The notes beneath the pieces were generated by a model that saw only the letters and a program-made list of their open reading frames with translations, was not told where the DNA came from and did not search any database. From FEN-987 sp964598845 (lineage in GTDB: Archaea; Thermoproteota; Bathyarchaeia; 40CM-2-53-6), in assembly GCA_964598845.1 (NCBI GenBank), contig CAZRDM010000028.1, positions 1-26,134 of the forward strand: a DNA stretch of 26,134 bases. The letters are read 5' to 3'. Below, piece after piece: positions 1 through 5,746 of this stretch. Within the stretch, counting starts at the first letter, position 1; every line of letters begins with the position of its first letter. Position numbers and translations under genes: made by a program.

Positions 1-743
1 ACCATGTCGAAGGGTTGACGTTGACCGGACTTGCCGGGAAGTTCGTAGGGTGCGAGAACGGTCAAACCCAGCGCTTCCAGCATTGTCACGGCATCAGCGT
101 ACATCAGCATCTCACGTCTAATCTCAGCCAATGCGTCGGGATTGAGCCTATACTGGTAGACTGGAACCAGCCGCGCCCTATCCATTGTGAACTGGTGCCT
201 TCTTGGTCTGCAGAAGTGTGAGTGGCTCGGGAGATTGAACGATTCTTTGCAATTGCCGCACTGATACCAAGCCCCCACGGCCCTATACTCGATTCCATAG
301 TTGTGGAGTATGGTCTGACATTTGGGACAGATCAGCTGATCTCCTTTCCTGAATGTGTCGTCGCTAGCTACCTTGCCACATTTCAAATGCTCGAAGAGGA
401 AACTACGTGCGATGTCATAATTGAAACATTTCGGACAGACATAACGTGTGCTGACCTGATGCGAGCCACATTCAGGGCATGCAGGTGCCTTATCCACCAA
501 GTCAGCGACGACAACTTTCGCCTCTACTAGGCGCTTGAGAAGGTCCAAGGTTTCCGAGGCGCTTATGCCAACGACGGGTTCAAGTTCCGGGTATCTTATC
601 TCGTCCGTCGAAACTATCTCTGGGCTGACAGGGGTTCTGGGGCTGCGCAACATGAAGTGAGCGATTTTCCGAGCTTCCGGGTTCAGATATATCTCGCGGT
701 CTGTAGCGCTTGGCTTCACGTCTAAGCGGCTGGTTACCGTCAT
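1..743 (-). CDS. TackOD1-like zinc-ribbon protein, 3' part beyond window
   Basis: This gene runs off the left edge; 247 codons are visible. The first ~85 residues look like a helical or winged-helix segment (a 'GISASETLDLLKRLVEAK' stretch near 59-76). A multi-ribbon zinc region follows: CPEC (89-92), CPKC (103-106), EHLKCG (C122), CPKC (139-142), CGNC (162-165) and a lone FC (C178). This spacing matches the gene at 7351-8511, which also shares the following segment (LNPDALAEIRREML aligned with KNSLNEARRF). I infer the TackOD1 family (thaumarchaeal output domain 1), regarded as a signal-output module. After the zinc region comes an alpha/beta segment with PGKSGQRQPFDM, reminiscent of restriction-endonuclease-like folds, but this is weak. 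The ATG overlaps the upstream KaiC stop codon (ATGA), so the two are translationally coupled. One Cys of the last ribbon is missing (FCRPR against FCRKC in the paralogue). Confidence 0.82.
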   Translation of the reverse strand, partial: MTVTSRLDVKPSATDREIYLNPEARKIAHFMLRSPRTPVSPEIVSTDEIRYPELEPVVGISASETLDLLKRLVEAKVVVADLVDKAPACPECGSHQVSTRYVCPKCFNYDIARSFLFEHLKCGKVASDDTFRKGDQLICPKCQTILHNYGIEYRAVGAWYQCGNCKESFNLPSHSHFCRPRRHQFTMDRARLVPVYQYRLNPDALAEIRREMLMYADAVTMLEALGLTVLAPYELPGKSGQRQPFDM

Positions 744-1498
744 TGCGCCGTTTCCTTAAAGATAGGTTCTTGTGGTCTAACCTCAAAGCCTTCAGGTGAG
801 ATTCTGTAAGCCAGAATCTTCTTGTGCACCCTCACTCCGCGCATCTTCTGAATCTCGAGCATCTGGATTGTTGCGTCCTTGTCCCGAAGCATGTGAAGGA
901 GGAAGCTTCCCTGTGCCAGAATCGTTTCTGGACCAAACATTTCGACGACAGTTGTAGGAGACTCGGTAAGAACCAGGGTGGTAAGTTCCAGTTCTGAGAG
1001 AGCTCGATAGAATTGTAGCAATTTGAATCGGAATTCAGACTCATACCTGTAGGCCCCTGAAATGGAAACAAGTGAGTCGATTACGCATCGCTTCGCAGCC
1101 ACTCTCTTCCTTGCATTCGCTATTACGCCTACTAAGCCGTCTAGATCGAATTTCTCTGTCCCAAGCACGCCGCCTCGAATCTTCAGTTCGCCGCCTGGCT
1201 CCTCTTGTTGAGGTGACGCGTCAACCAGCACAAGTTTCCCTTGACTTTCTAGGTCGAACATGTTCCAGTTGAAGCGCATCATCGTGTTTGCGAATGAGTG
1301 AGCAGGCTCCTCAAGCGACACATAGAGACCATTCTCCGCATATTGGGTTGCGCCACGGAAAAGGAACTGAGCACCCATTATGGTCTTGCCAGCGCCTGGA
1401 GGTCCAACCACGGAGTGAACGTAATTACGGGGGAGGCCTCCTTCGAGGACTTCATCGAGGCCCGGTATGCCTGTCTTAGTTCTTGCAACCTCGCTCAT
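740..1498 (-). CDS. KaiC-like RecA-superfamily ATPase
   Basis: A 252-residue single-domain KaiC/RadA-type ATPase. Walker A is GPPGAGKT (32-39), the catalytic glutamate pair is EE (63-64), and Walker B ends in CVIDS with D141. The N-terminal 'TGIPGLDEVLEGGLP' is the family hallmark preceding the P-loop. Single-domain KaiC homologues are abundant in archaea and are proposed to be signalling hubs rather than clock proteins. It is the first gene of an operon; its TGA overlaps the ATG of the TackOD1-like gene by 4 nt, suggesting the two products work together. The ATG start has a GGAG ribosome site at 1506-1509 and a TATA box at 1537-1545. Family assignment is firm; substrate and signal are unknown. 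Confidence 0.93.
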   Translation of the reverse strand: MSEVARTKTGIPGLDEVLEGGLPRNYVHSVVGPPGAGKTIMGAQFLFRGATQYAENGLYVSLEEPAHSFANTMMRFNWNMFDLESQGKLVLVDASPQQEEPGGELKIRGGVLGTEKFDLDGLVGVIANARKRVAAKRCVIDSLVSISGAYRYESEFRFKLLQFYRALSELELTTLVLTESPTTVVEMFGPETILAQGSFLLHMLRDKDATIQMLEIQKMRGVRVHKKILAYRISPEGFEVRPQEPIFKETAQ

Positions 1499-1536
1499 TC
1501 AAAACTCCAGCTACCACATGCGATTGTAAGCCTCTC

Positions 1537-1545
1537 AATATAAAA
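1537..1545 (-). promoter_or_regulatory. TATA box of the KaiC-TackOD1 operon
   Basis: Read on the minus strand this is TTTTATATT, centred ~43 nt before the KaiC ATG at 1498. Transcription would start near 1514, leaving a short leader that holds the GGAG site. Confidence 0.55.
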
Positions 1546-1815
1546 CACAACGTAACTTGGGTACTTCCCCTCACGAGACTCAACAAGGCTGGGGCTCTCT
1601 CATAAGAACCGTTACACCGATTGGATGGGGCCTAGTCCAAGAGGGCTCGGAGAATCAGCATGAACATGTCAACTCCCACGGAGCTCCCACCAGAGCAACC
1701 TAACAATCATAAGCGGTCGACGAAGGCTCAACTGTAATTCGCCCTTAAGCTCTCTTCCACCTAGTCGTAGAGAAAAGAGCACGGAAGCTGCAACAACTCT
1801 GGTCTCCTTGCCACT
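1546..1815. other. Intergenic stretch, possible decayed toxin remnant
   Basis: I find no convincing gene here. Behind the UPF0175-type antitoxin on the minus strand there is an AAGGAG ribosome site (1804-1809) followed at proper spacing by a frame beginning GTT GTT at 1797. That frame reads VVAASVLFSLRLGGRELK and stays open for ~40 codons. It faintly resembles the start of DUF3368 PIN toxins, the usual partners of UPF0175 antitoxins, but has no start codon and no acidic catalytic residue. I treat it as a possible remnant only. Confidence 0.25.
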
Positions 1816-2136
1816 CTATCTTACCTTCTCATGTCGCGAGACTATCTTTGAGATCTCTCGCTCTGCGTCTTCGAGTCTGTATCTCATACCGACCTTACGG
1901 TTGGTGAGTTCATCGAGAAAACGCCAGATAGAGACACCGGCAATTCTTGATGACTTTTCTAGGGATGTTCTACCCTTCACGTAAGAATCCACCCCGAGCT
2001 CAATTTTGAACTCTTCGAGGCCTTTTAGCATCAACTTGCGCATCAGTGTTGACTTGTCGTCCCCTGCGATTGCCGTGAGGGCCTCGATCTCATCCCGAAG
2101 CTTCTTGGGGACTACCAGTGAAACTCTCCTAGCCAA
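1816..2136 (-). CDS. RHH-UPF0175-type antitoxin-like DNA-binding protein
   Basis: This 106-residue protein starts with a ribbon-helix-helix-like segment (ARRVSLVVPKKLRDEIEAL, 2-20, then a helix to ~45). Its second half, SLEKSSRIAGVSIWRFLDEL, matches the helix-turn-helix of UPF0175 antitoxins (usual form 'S.gkAAelAGlsr.eFl.lL'). Such proteins repress their own operon and neutralise a PIN-type toxin encoded just downstream. No intact toxin follows here, so it appears orphaned. The start is TTG; a strong GGAGG (2148-2152) fixes it, because the nearby upstream ATG is followed at once by a stop. The C-terminus is charged (KIVSRHEKVR), as expected for a toxin-binding tail. Confidence 0.8.
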   Translation of the reverse strand: MARRVSLVVPKKLRDEIEALTAIAGDDKSTLMRKLMLKGLEEFKIELGVDSYVKGRTSLEKSSRIAGVSIWRFLDELTNRKVGMRYRLEDAEREISKIVSRHEKVR

Positions 2137-2283
2137 TCACATCTGCCCTCCTGAGAAATTCATCCACAACATCCCCTCCTATCCAAGCTTTGGATCAGAA
2201 ACGCCAAACATTAGTGGCATACACTTTTTGTTATCTTCGCGGTCAGCAGGAGCTCCAATAGAATTCCGTCATGCTCTGCCAAC

Positions 2284-2718
2284 CTAGCGGATTATGCGCC
2301 AACCATACGTTTCCCTGCGCAGTCGGAACTTTGCTACGCAGGTCTCGAAGGTTTCCCTTATTTTCCGATAGAACCCATCATCAAAAAGGACAACGCCGTC
2401 TGCAACAATGTCGTAGGTCAAGAATCGAAGGGAATCCAAGAAGTCTAGAAATTCTAGCGGGCGAAACCCTAGGGCTCGAATTCTCGGAGTTCTGTAGAGC
2501 CCAATAAGCACTCTCCTCGCGAGTTCGTCATCCGGCAGGTTCTCGGCGATAAGACAGATGTCAATGTCGCTACCTTCTGTGAAGTTTCCCTTCGCGTAGG
2601 ACCCGTATAACAAAACTGCTTTGGGACGGAGGGGGCGCGTCTCCTCAAGAAAGGCCGCGATTAGCTGGTCGGCTTCACTCTTGAGTCGTTCTCTTGGCAA
2701 CAATCTTGATGCACTCAT
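2284..2718 (-). CDS. MNT-type nucleotidyltransferase of a HEPN/MNT pair
   Basis: A 144-residue minimal nucleotidyltransferase. The Pol-beta-superfamily signature is GSYAKG (39-44) followed by SDIDICL with D51 and D53 as metal-binding acids. In HEPN/MNT toxin-antitoxin systems this enzyme is the antitoxin; in characterised members it adds AMP to the HEPN toxin. The start chosen is the ATG at 2718, which lies inside the last codons of the HEPN gene (~44-nt overlap), a usual arrangement for this pair. The same frame stays open upstream through the assembly gap, but that extension is HEPN sequence in a shifted frame plus Ns, so I do not count it. The C-terminal half (PLEFLDFLDSLRFLTYDIV) fits the normal family length. 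Confidence 0.85.
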   Translation of the reverse strand: MSASRLLPRERLKSEADQLIAAFLEETRPLRPKAVLLYGSYAKGNFTEGSDIDICLIAENLPDDELARRVLIGLYRTPRIRALGFRPLEFLDFLDSLRFLTYDIVADGVVLFDDGFYRKIRETFETCVAKFRLRRETYGWRIIR

Positions 2719-3034
2719 TGAGTATCTGCCTAGCAATTCGTATGNNNNNNNNNNNNNNNNNNNNNNNNNNNNNNNNNNNNNNNNNNNNNNNNNNNNNNNN
2801 NNNNNNNNNNNNNNNNNNNNNNNNNNNNNNNNNNNNNNNNNNNNCTTGAGTAGGAATGTAAGATCGTGACCTTTCACATCTAGCCCCAAAGAATTCAAGC
2901 CTGCTTTCAGGGCCATCTCTGCCCTCCTGATGAGAATTGAAGCAGACTTTTGTCCATCTACCCGTTGTGAACAGGTCATCGGCTGCTCCAGCGAAATCCT
3001 CGGCGTCCTTTAACAGATCCTTTGCGCGTTCCAT
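2675..3034 (-). pseudogene. HEPN-domain toxin gene, frameshifted and interrupted by assembly gap
   Basis: The N-terminus MERAKDLLKDAEDFAGAADD followed by LFTTGRWTKVCFNSHQ is a typical HEPN start. The expected continuation (RAEMALKAGLNSLGLDVKGHD) lies in the next frame, so the reading frame breaks within the G-run at 2921-2927; removing one G restores 'HQEAEMALKA'. A 100-N gap (2745-2844) follows, then the HEPN C-terminus (IRIARQILNECIKIVAKR) back in the first frame, ending at TGA 2675. About 40 residues are missing if the protein has its usual ~125 residues, in keeping with a gap of about that size. HEPN proteins of this class act as RNase toxins held by the MNT partner encoded just downstream. 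The frameshift may be a real inactivation or a consensus error next to the gap. Confidence 0.75.
2745..2844. other. 100-N assembly gap inside the HEPN gene
   Basis: Exactly 100 Ns, the conventional size for a gap of unknown length. The flanks do not overlap each other. HEPN coding sequence lies on both sides, so the true missing length is probably near 120 nt. Confidence 0.95.
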
Positions 3035-3248
3035 GCTAACGCACAGGCAAGTCATGAAGGAATGTTCCTCTAGATATGTTCCATCATTCTTGCCAGCCCC
3101 GGTCTCAGGGACCCTGCCACTCGTAGGACTCCTTCTATAGGCGGATAACCCCATGATGCGAGATGTCGCCGGTAGCGCTATTGCAACTGGCAGGCGAGCT
3201 GCTTGGGCAATTCACGGGCTCCACATCATTCGTGAACTAATTCCTGGG

Positions 3249-3362
3249 CTAAAGGAGCCGACAGGACATAATGTCCATTGAACATGGCGGAACATAACGG
3301 CTGCAACCAGCACCAAGTTTCGCGTTCTTGGTGGGCGCAACTCGAAAGCGCCCCTTCTTCAC
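3249..3362 (-). CDS. 37-residue ORF behind small antitoxin, possibly a truncated toxin
   Basis: A GTG at 3362 stands 8 nt after a perfect GGAGG (3371-3375) that overlaps the end of the preceding antitoxin-like gene. It opens a 37-codon frame starting MKKGRFRVAPTKNAKLG and ending TAG at 3249. The position and strong ribosome site are what one expects for the toxin of a RelBE-like pair, and the basic beta-strand-like start resembles RelE/ParE N-termini. The remainder (CSRYVPPCSMDIMSCRLL) does not resemble a RelE core, and RelE proteins are ~85-100 residues. It is either a remnant cut short or an unrelated small protein. Confidence 0.35.
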   Translation of the reverse strand: MKKGRFRVAPTKNAKLGAGCSRYVPPCSMDIMSCRLL

Positions 3363-3365
3363 GTG

Positions 3366-3572
3366 TTATTCCTCCAATAGCGATTTCATCTTCTTCGGGT
3401 CTTCAAGCACGATGTATTCGCCTTGCTTGTACTCTTTCAGGCCAGACCTTATTCTCTTCAGGCCTTTCCGATCTTCAAGCTCTTCGAGGGTAGCGACGAT
3501 CTCCTGTATGCGACGCGCATGCTCTTGGAGCTCTTTGAGGACGGATATCGGGACGGAAAGGGTCTGGGTCAA
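3366..3572 (-). CDS. Small RelB-like antitoxin candidate
   Basis: A 68-residue, highly charged helical protein. The N-terminus TQTLSVPISVLKELQEHARR predicts a short strand then a long helix. The C-terminus GLKEYKQGEYIVLED is the pattern seen in RelB-type archaeal antitoxins ('Gl.eyk.G..v.L.d'), where this tail wraps the toxin. It starts with TTG at 3572 without a clear ribosome site; a TATA element at 3599-3606 puts the transcript start at about 3576, so it may be nearly leaderless. It is divergent from the RHH-DUF5678 gene and followed on its own strand by a 37-codon ORF with a good ribosome site. Assignment rests on pattern only. Confidence 0.6.
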   Translation of the reverse strand: MTQTLSVPISVLKELQEHARRIQEIVATLEELEDRKGLKRIRSGLKEYKQGEYIVLEDPKKMKSLLEE

Positions 3573-3598
3573 CCTAAGACTTGACAGAACGGAAAAAG

Positions 3599-3606
3599 AA
3601 ATATTT
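3599..3606. promoter_or_regulatory. Palindromic TATA box shared by divergent genes
   Basis: AAATATTT reads the same on both strands. A start ~26 nt to the left (3576) serves the TTG at 3572; one ~26 nt to the right (3629) serves the GTG at 3647. It is the only A/T-rich box in the 74-nt divergent spacer. Confidence 0.5.
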
Positions 3607-3628
3607 ATGGAAGTGGTGGGCAGTCTAG

Positions 3629-3642
3629 ATCACCAAGGTGAT
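3629..3642 (+). promoter_or_regulatory. Palindrome overlapping transcript start and ribosome site
   Basis: ATCACC-AA-GGTGAT is a perfect inverted repeat. Its right arm, GGTGAT, is also an ideal archaeal Shine-Dalgarno site 4 nt before the GTG at 3647, and its left end coincides with the predicted transcript start. It is a good candidate operator for autoregulation by the RHH protein encoded next to it, or an RNA hairpin that hides the ribosome site. Confidence 0.5.
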
Positions 3643-3646
3643 ATAG

Positions 3647-4027
3647 GTGACATTGGTTATAAGGGGTCTCGATGAGAAGACAAAAAGATCTTTCCGCGCC
3701 GAAGCCATCAGACGAGGCCTGAAGTTGGCACAAGCCGCTAAGGAGGCTTTTCTATTGTGGCGGTCTTACGATCAGGACGCTCAGACACTCTCGGAGAGGG
3801 ATATCAACAATGCTGCTTACAACGCTCTCCGACAGGAGCTTGAGAAGTATTCAGGCAAGACTGTCGTAATCGCATCAGGAAGACTGATCGGAATCTATAA
3901 TGACCCCCGGACGGCGGCCAAGGATCTTGGGACGAAAGCGCCGGAAGCCCAACATGCGATCATTACTGTGGTAGGTACAGACAAAAGAGAGGAATTAGAG
4001 TGGCTCGGCGGTTCTTTGAATCTCTAG
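3647..4027 (+). CDS. RHH-DUF5678 antitoxin-like protein
   Basis: 126 residues in two parts. Residues 1-38 (MTLVIRGLDEKTKRSFRAEA, then RRGLKLAQAAKEAFLLW) are a ribbon-helix-helix DNA-binding fold of the VapB/FitA kind. After a linker, residues ~66-126 (KYSGKTVVIASGRLIGIYND, ending ITVVGTDKREELEWLGGSL) match DUF5678, a small beta-rich domain. The start is GTG, set by the GGTGAT ribosome site. Its last 28 nt overlap the start of the aspartic protease gene, so the two form a translationally coupled pair arranged like a toxin-antitoxin operon, with the DNA-binding member first. I infer that it represses the operon and binds the protease; no function is established for DUF5678. Confidence 0.8.
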   Translation: MTLVIRGLDEKTKRSFRAEAIRRGLKLAQAAKEAFLLWRSYDQDAQTLSERDINNAAYNALRQELEKYSGKTVVIASGRLIGIYNDPRTAAKDLGTKAPEAQHAIITVVGTDKREELEWLGGSLNL

Positions 4028-4425
4028 AATGTTGGCCTTGGCTGGATGAAAGCCGACCGGGAATGCCTGTGACCCTTAGCACGCTAAACGGACAACGAGT
4101 AATCAGTAATCAGATGACGCCCATCGACACAGGATTCGCAGGAGCAATGCTGCTCCCCCGAGAGACTTTCACCCTTTTTGAGAAGGCGGAGCTTCCGGAA
4201 ACTGAATCGCGCATCTATCGCACTCTGATAGGGCCTGTACCCATGCGAACCGCACGCGCCCTTCTCAAGCTGCCACATGATGATGAGTTGGAAATTCTGG
4301 TCGATACACCGAAGTTCGGTGTTGGAAGATCCTTGATCGGCTTGAAACTGCTGACGAGAGTCGAAATGCTGCTGAGTGGGCGACGTTCAGAAACATGCCT
4401 TCTGAAGGAAAAAAGCCGAACTTGA
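4000..4425 (+). CDS. Clan AA retropepsin-like aspartic protease (AF_0612-like)
   Basis: 141 residues. The active-site signature is PIDTGFAGAMLLP, with catalytic D43 in the D-T-G-F form typical of the single-domain 'clan AA, DTGF' aspartic proteases of archaea and cyanobacteria, which must dimerise to form one active site. The C-terminal LIGLKLLTRVEMLLSG matches the second conserved motif (usual form 'iGrdlL'). The start is GTG at 4000, with GAGAGGA at 3987-3993, inside the preceding RHH-DUF5678 gene. A later ATG at 4063 would still keep the DTG motif. Substrate is unknown; pairing with an RHH protein suggests a regulated protease module rather than housekeeping. Confidence 0.8.
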   Translation: MARRFFESLECWPWLDESRPGMPVTLSTLNGQRVISNQMTPIDTGFAGAMLLPRETFTLFEKAELPETESRIYRTLIGPVPMRTARALLKLPHDDELEILVDTPKFGVGRSLIGLKLLTRVEMLLSGRRSETCLLKEKSRT

Positions 4426-4484
4426 CATCAGACACTTTCAGGGATGTGCAATTTGCGGGCCAAACTAGGCGCCTAACAGCGATT

Positions 4485-4539
4485 GGCGTGCAGTCAGAGC
4501 TTCAATGATTCTTCCTAATCTGCCCGTCTAGAGACATCT
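4485..4539 (+). repeat. 55-bp direct repeat, left copy (gap edge)
   Basis: Begins GGCGTGCAGTCAGAGCTTCA and ends ...GAGACATCT at the last base before the Ns. It is identical to 4640-4694, which begins at the first base after the Ns. Exact identity over 55 bp at both gap edges is the mark of an unmerged contig overlap. Confidence 0.95.
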
Positions 4540-4639
4540 NNNNNNNNNNNNNNNNNNNNNNNNNNNNNNNNNNNNNNNNNNNNNNNNNNNNNNNNNNNNN
4601 NNNNNNNNNNNNNNNNNNNNNNNNNNNNNNNNNNNNNNN
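4540..4639. other. 100-N assembly gap, probably false
   Basis: 100 Ns of arbitrary length between two identical 55-bp contig ends. The true sequence most simply contains one copy of the 55 bp and no gap. Confidence 0.9.
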
Positions 4640-4694
4640 GGCGTGCAGTCAGAGCTTCAATGATTCTTCCTAATCTGCCCGTCTAGAGACATCT
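4640..4694 (+). repeat. 55-bp direct repeat, right copy (gap edge)
   Basis: Identical to 4485-4539. See the left copy; most likely the same locus represented twice. Confidence 0.95.
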
Positions 4695-4879
4695 AGGTCT
4701 CCAATTAAACGGACCACTGTATGAAAAGACGAGGTGAAGGCAACCGCGACTCGGAGATGCACCACAACTAGCCGAAGCTCACAAGAGACTCGAAGAAAAG
4801 GGAAGCTAGGCCAACTTCCGGGTCTATATCCATGTTCGACAGAGAAGTTGCGAGATCTGGCTCTTCCGAGAAAGGGCTT

Positions 4880-4901
4880 AATATTCGGAATGACGAATAT
4901 T
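4880..4901 (+). promoter_or_regulatory. vapBC promoter with inverted repeat
   Basis: AATATTCG-GAATGA-CGAATATT is a perfect 8-bp inverted repeat with a 6-nt spacer. Its left arm is part of TTAATATT, a TATA-like box ~38 nt before the TTG at 4921. It is a likely operator where VapB or VapBC could block TBP binding. Confidence 0.5.
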
Positions 4902-4905
4902 TTTC

Positions 4906-4918
4906 GGAGAGATCTCTC
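4906..4918 (+). promoter_or_regulatory. Ribosome site of vapB inside a 12-bp palindrome
   Basis: GGAGAG (4906-4911) lies 9 nt before the TTG start. GAGAGATCTCTC (4907-4918) is a perfect palindrome that would bury this ribosome site in a dyad, or act as a second operator half. Confidence 0.45.
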
Positions 4919-4920
4919 AT

Positions 4921-5184
4921 TTGACGGAATACGTTGTTCATGTCAGAGATAAGGGTGAAGTCACAATCCCGAAAGAGTTGCGTAAGCGATATGGTCTTGG
5001 GCCGGGGAGAAGTGTGAGCCTAGTCCCACGACCGGAGGGAATTTTGATCAGGCCTAAGTCCGAAGATCCTGTATCAGAACTGAAGGGTCTCGCAAGAGAG
5101 GTCTGGCCCAGCGGTCGCTCAAGTGTGGACATTATCAAGAAGCTACGCAGCCGTGCGGATTTCGAGGCGAAGGAGAAACTCTAG
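4921..5184 (+). CDS. vapB: AbrB-family (SpoVT-AbrB) VapB antitoxin
   Basis: 87 residues. The N-terminal half (VHVRDKGEVTIPKELRKRYG, then LGPGRSVSLVPRPEGILIRP) is a canonical AbrB/MazE swapped-hairpin DNA-binding domain. The C-terminal half (VSELKGLAREVWPSGRSSVD then IIKKLR) is the helical tail that neutralises a PIN toxin. The start is TTG, supported by GGAGAG at proper spacing; there is no nearby ATG. Its TAG shares one base with the GTG of the next gene (TAGTG), so it forms a coupled VapBC operon. Two palindromes in its promoter suggest autoregulation. Confidence 0.9.
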   Translation: MTEYVVHVRDKGEVTIPKELRKRYGLGPGRSVSLVPRPEGILIRPKSEDPVSELKGLAREVWPSGRSSVDIIKKLRSRADFEAKEKL

Positions 5185-5606
5185 TGCGCGTCCTGGTCGA
5201 CACGAACATCTTCCTGAATGTGACTCGCGAAGAACGAAAATTCCTACGCGGTTCAGAAGAGCTACTTAGAAGGATTGCCCGCAAAGAGATCGAAGGACTG
5301 GTGTCTTCTATCGCACTGATGGAGATTAAGTGGGCCCTATATGAGCGAGGAGAACTGGCCAGGGCGGACAGAGCTACGTCGCTTCTCGAGGAATTTGTCG
5401 AGATCGTTCCAGTCGACAGGGAGACAGCTAAGCAGGCTATCGACAATAAGATATCGAAGAGACTTGAACTCCTAGACTCCATTCACGTAGCAACCGCAAT
5501 TCTCCGAAACGCCATATTAGTGACTAGAGATGAAGATTTGAGAAAGAAATGCCGAGACATAGCTTCGATAAGAACCCCAGAAGAAATCATGGAGGAAAGA
5601 CCGTAG
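5184..5606 (+). CDS. vapC: PIN-domain ribonuclease toxin VapC
   Basis: 140 residues, the standard VapC length. All four PIN acidic positions are present: D6 (LVDTN), E47 (ALMEIK), D98 (LLDSIHVATA) and D116 (TRDEDL). These proteins are Mg-dependent endoribonucleases that cleave tRNA or rRNA when freed from VapB. The start is GTG, overlapping the vapB stop by one base. With an intact antitoxin and complete active site this is the only clearly functional toxin-antitoxin pair in the island. Confidence 0.92.
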   Translation: MRVLVDTNIFLNVTREERKFLRGSEELLRRIARKEIEGLVSSIALMEIKWALYERGELARADRATSLLEEFVEIVPVDRETAKQAIDNKISKRLELLDSIHVATAILRNAILVTRDEDLRKKCRDIASIRTPEEIMEERP

Positions 5607-5746
5607 AGGAGCCTGCACGGAGACTTCCTCTGGCTATCTCTCAATCCTAATCGCTAGTTTGCTTCAGTCGTGGTTGTGCGGTAGGCGAAAGAGTCGATCA
5701 AAGCATTCTGACTGAGTTGACTCCTACAGAATACTTGCGATTCGAT

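Larger units (their letters stand above)
4426..4878. other. Intergenic region with assembly gap
   Basis: No gene is supported here. It holds a 55-bp sequence present on both sides of a 100-N gap. A 72-codon plus-strand frame from 4734 to 4952 has random-looking composition and runs into the vapB gene, so I do not call it. Confidence 0.6.

Noticed and set aside
222..530. 102-codon plus-strand frame near the left edge
   Set aside because: It lies opposite the TackOD1-like gene, whose Cys motifs and ATGA coupling are convincing; the plus-strand product has no recognisable features.
1620..1660. Sequence with a tRNA-like feel in the 1546-1815 spacer
   Set aside because: No acceptor stem pairing or T-loop could be completed.
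3278..3675. Two plus-strand frames opposite the RelB-like gene
   Set aside because: They run through the divergent promoter and into the RHH gene start; Ser-rich products typical of antisense frames.
4734..4952. 72-codon plus-strand frame before vapB
   Set aside because: Random composition, no ribosome site, and it overlaps the well-supported vapB start.
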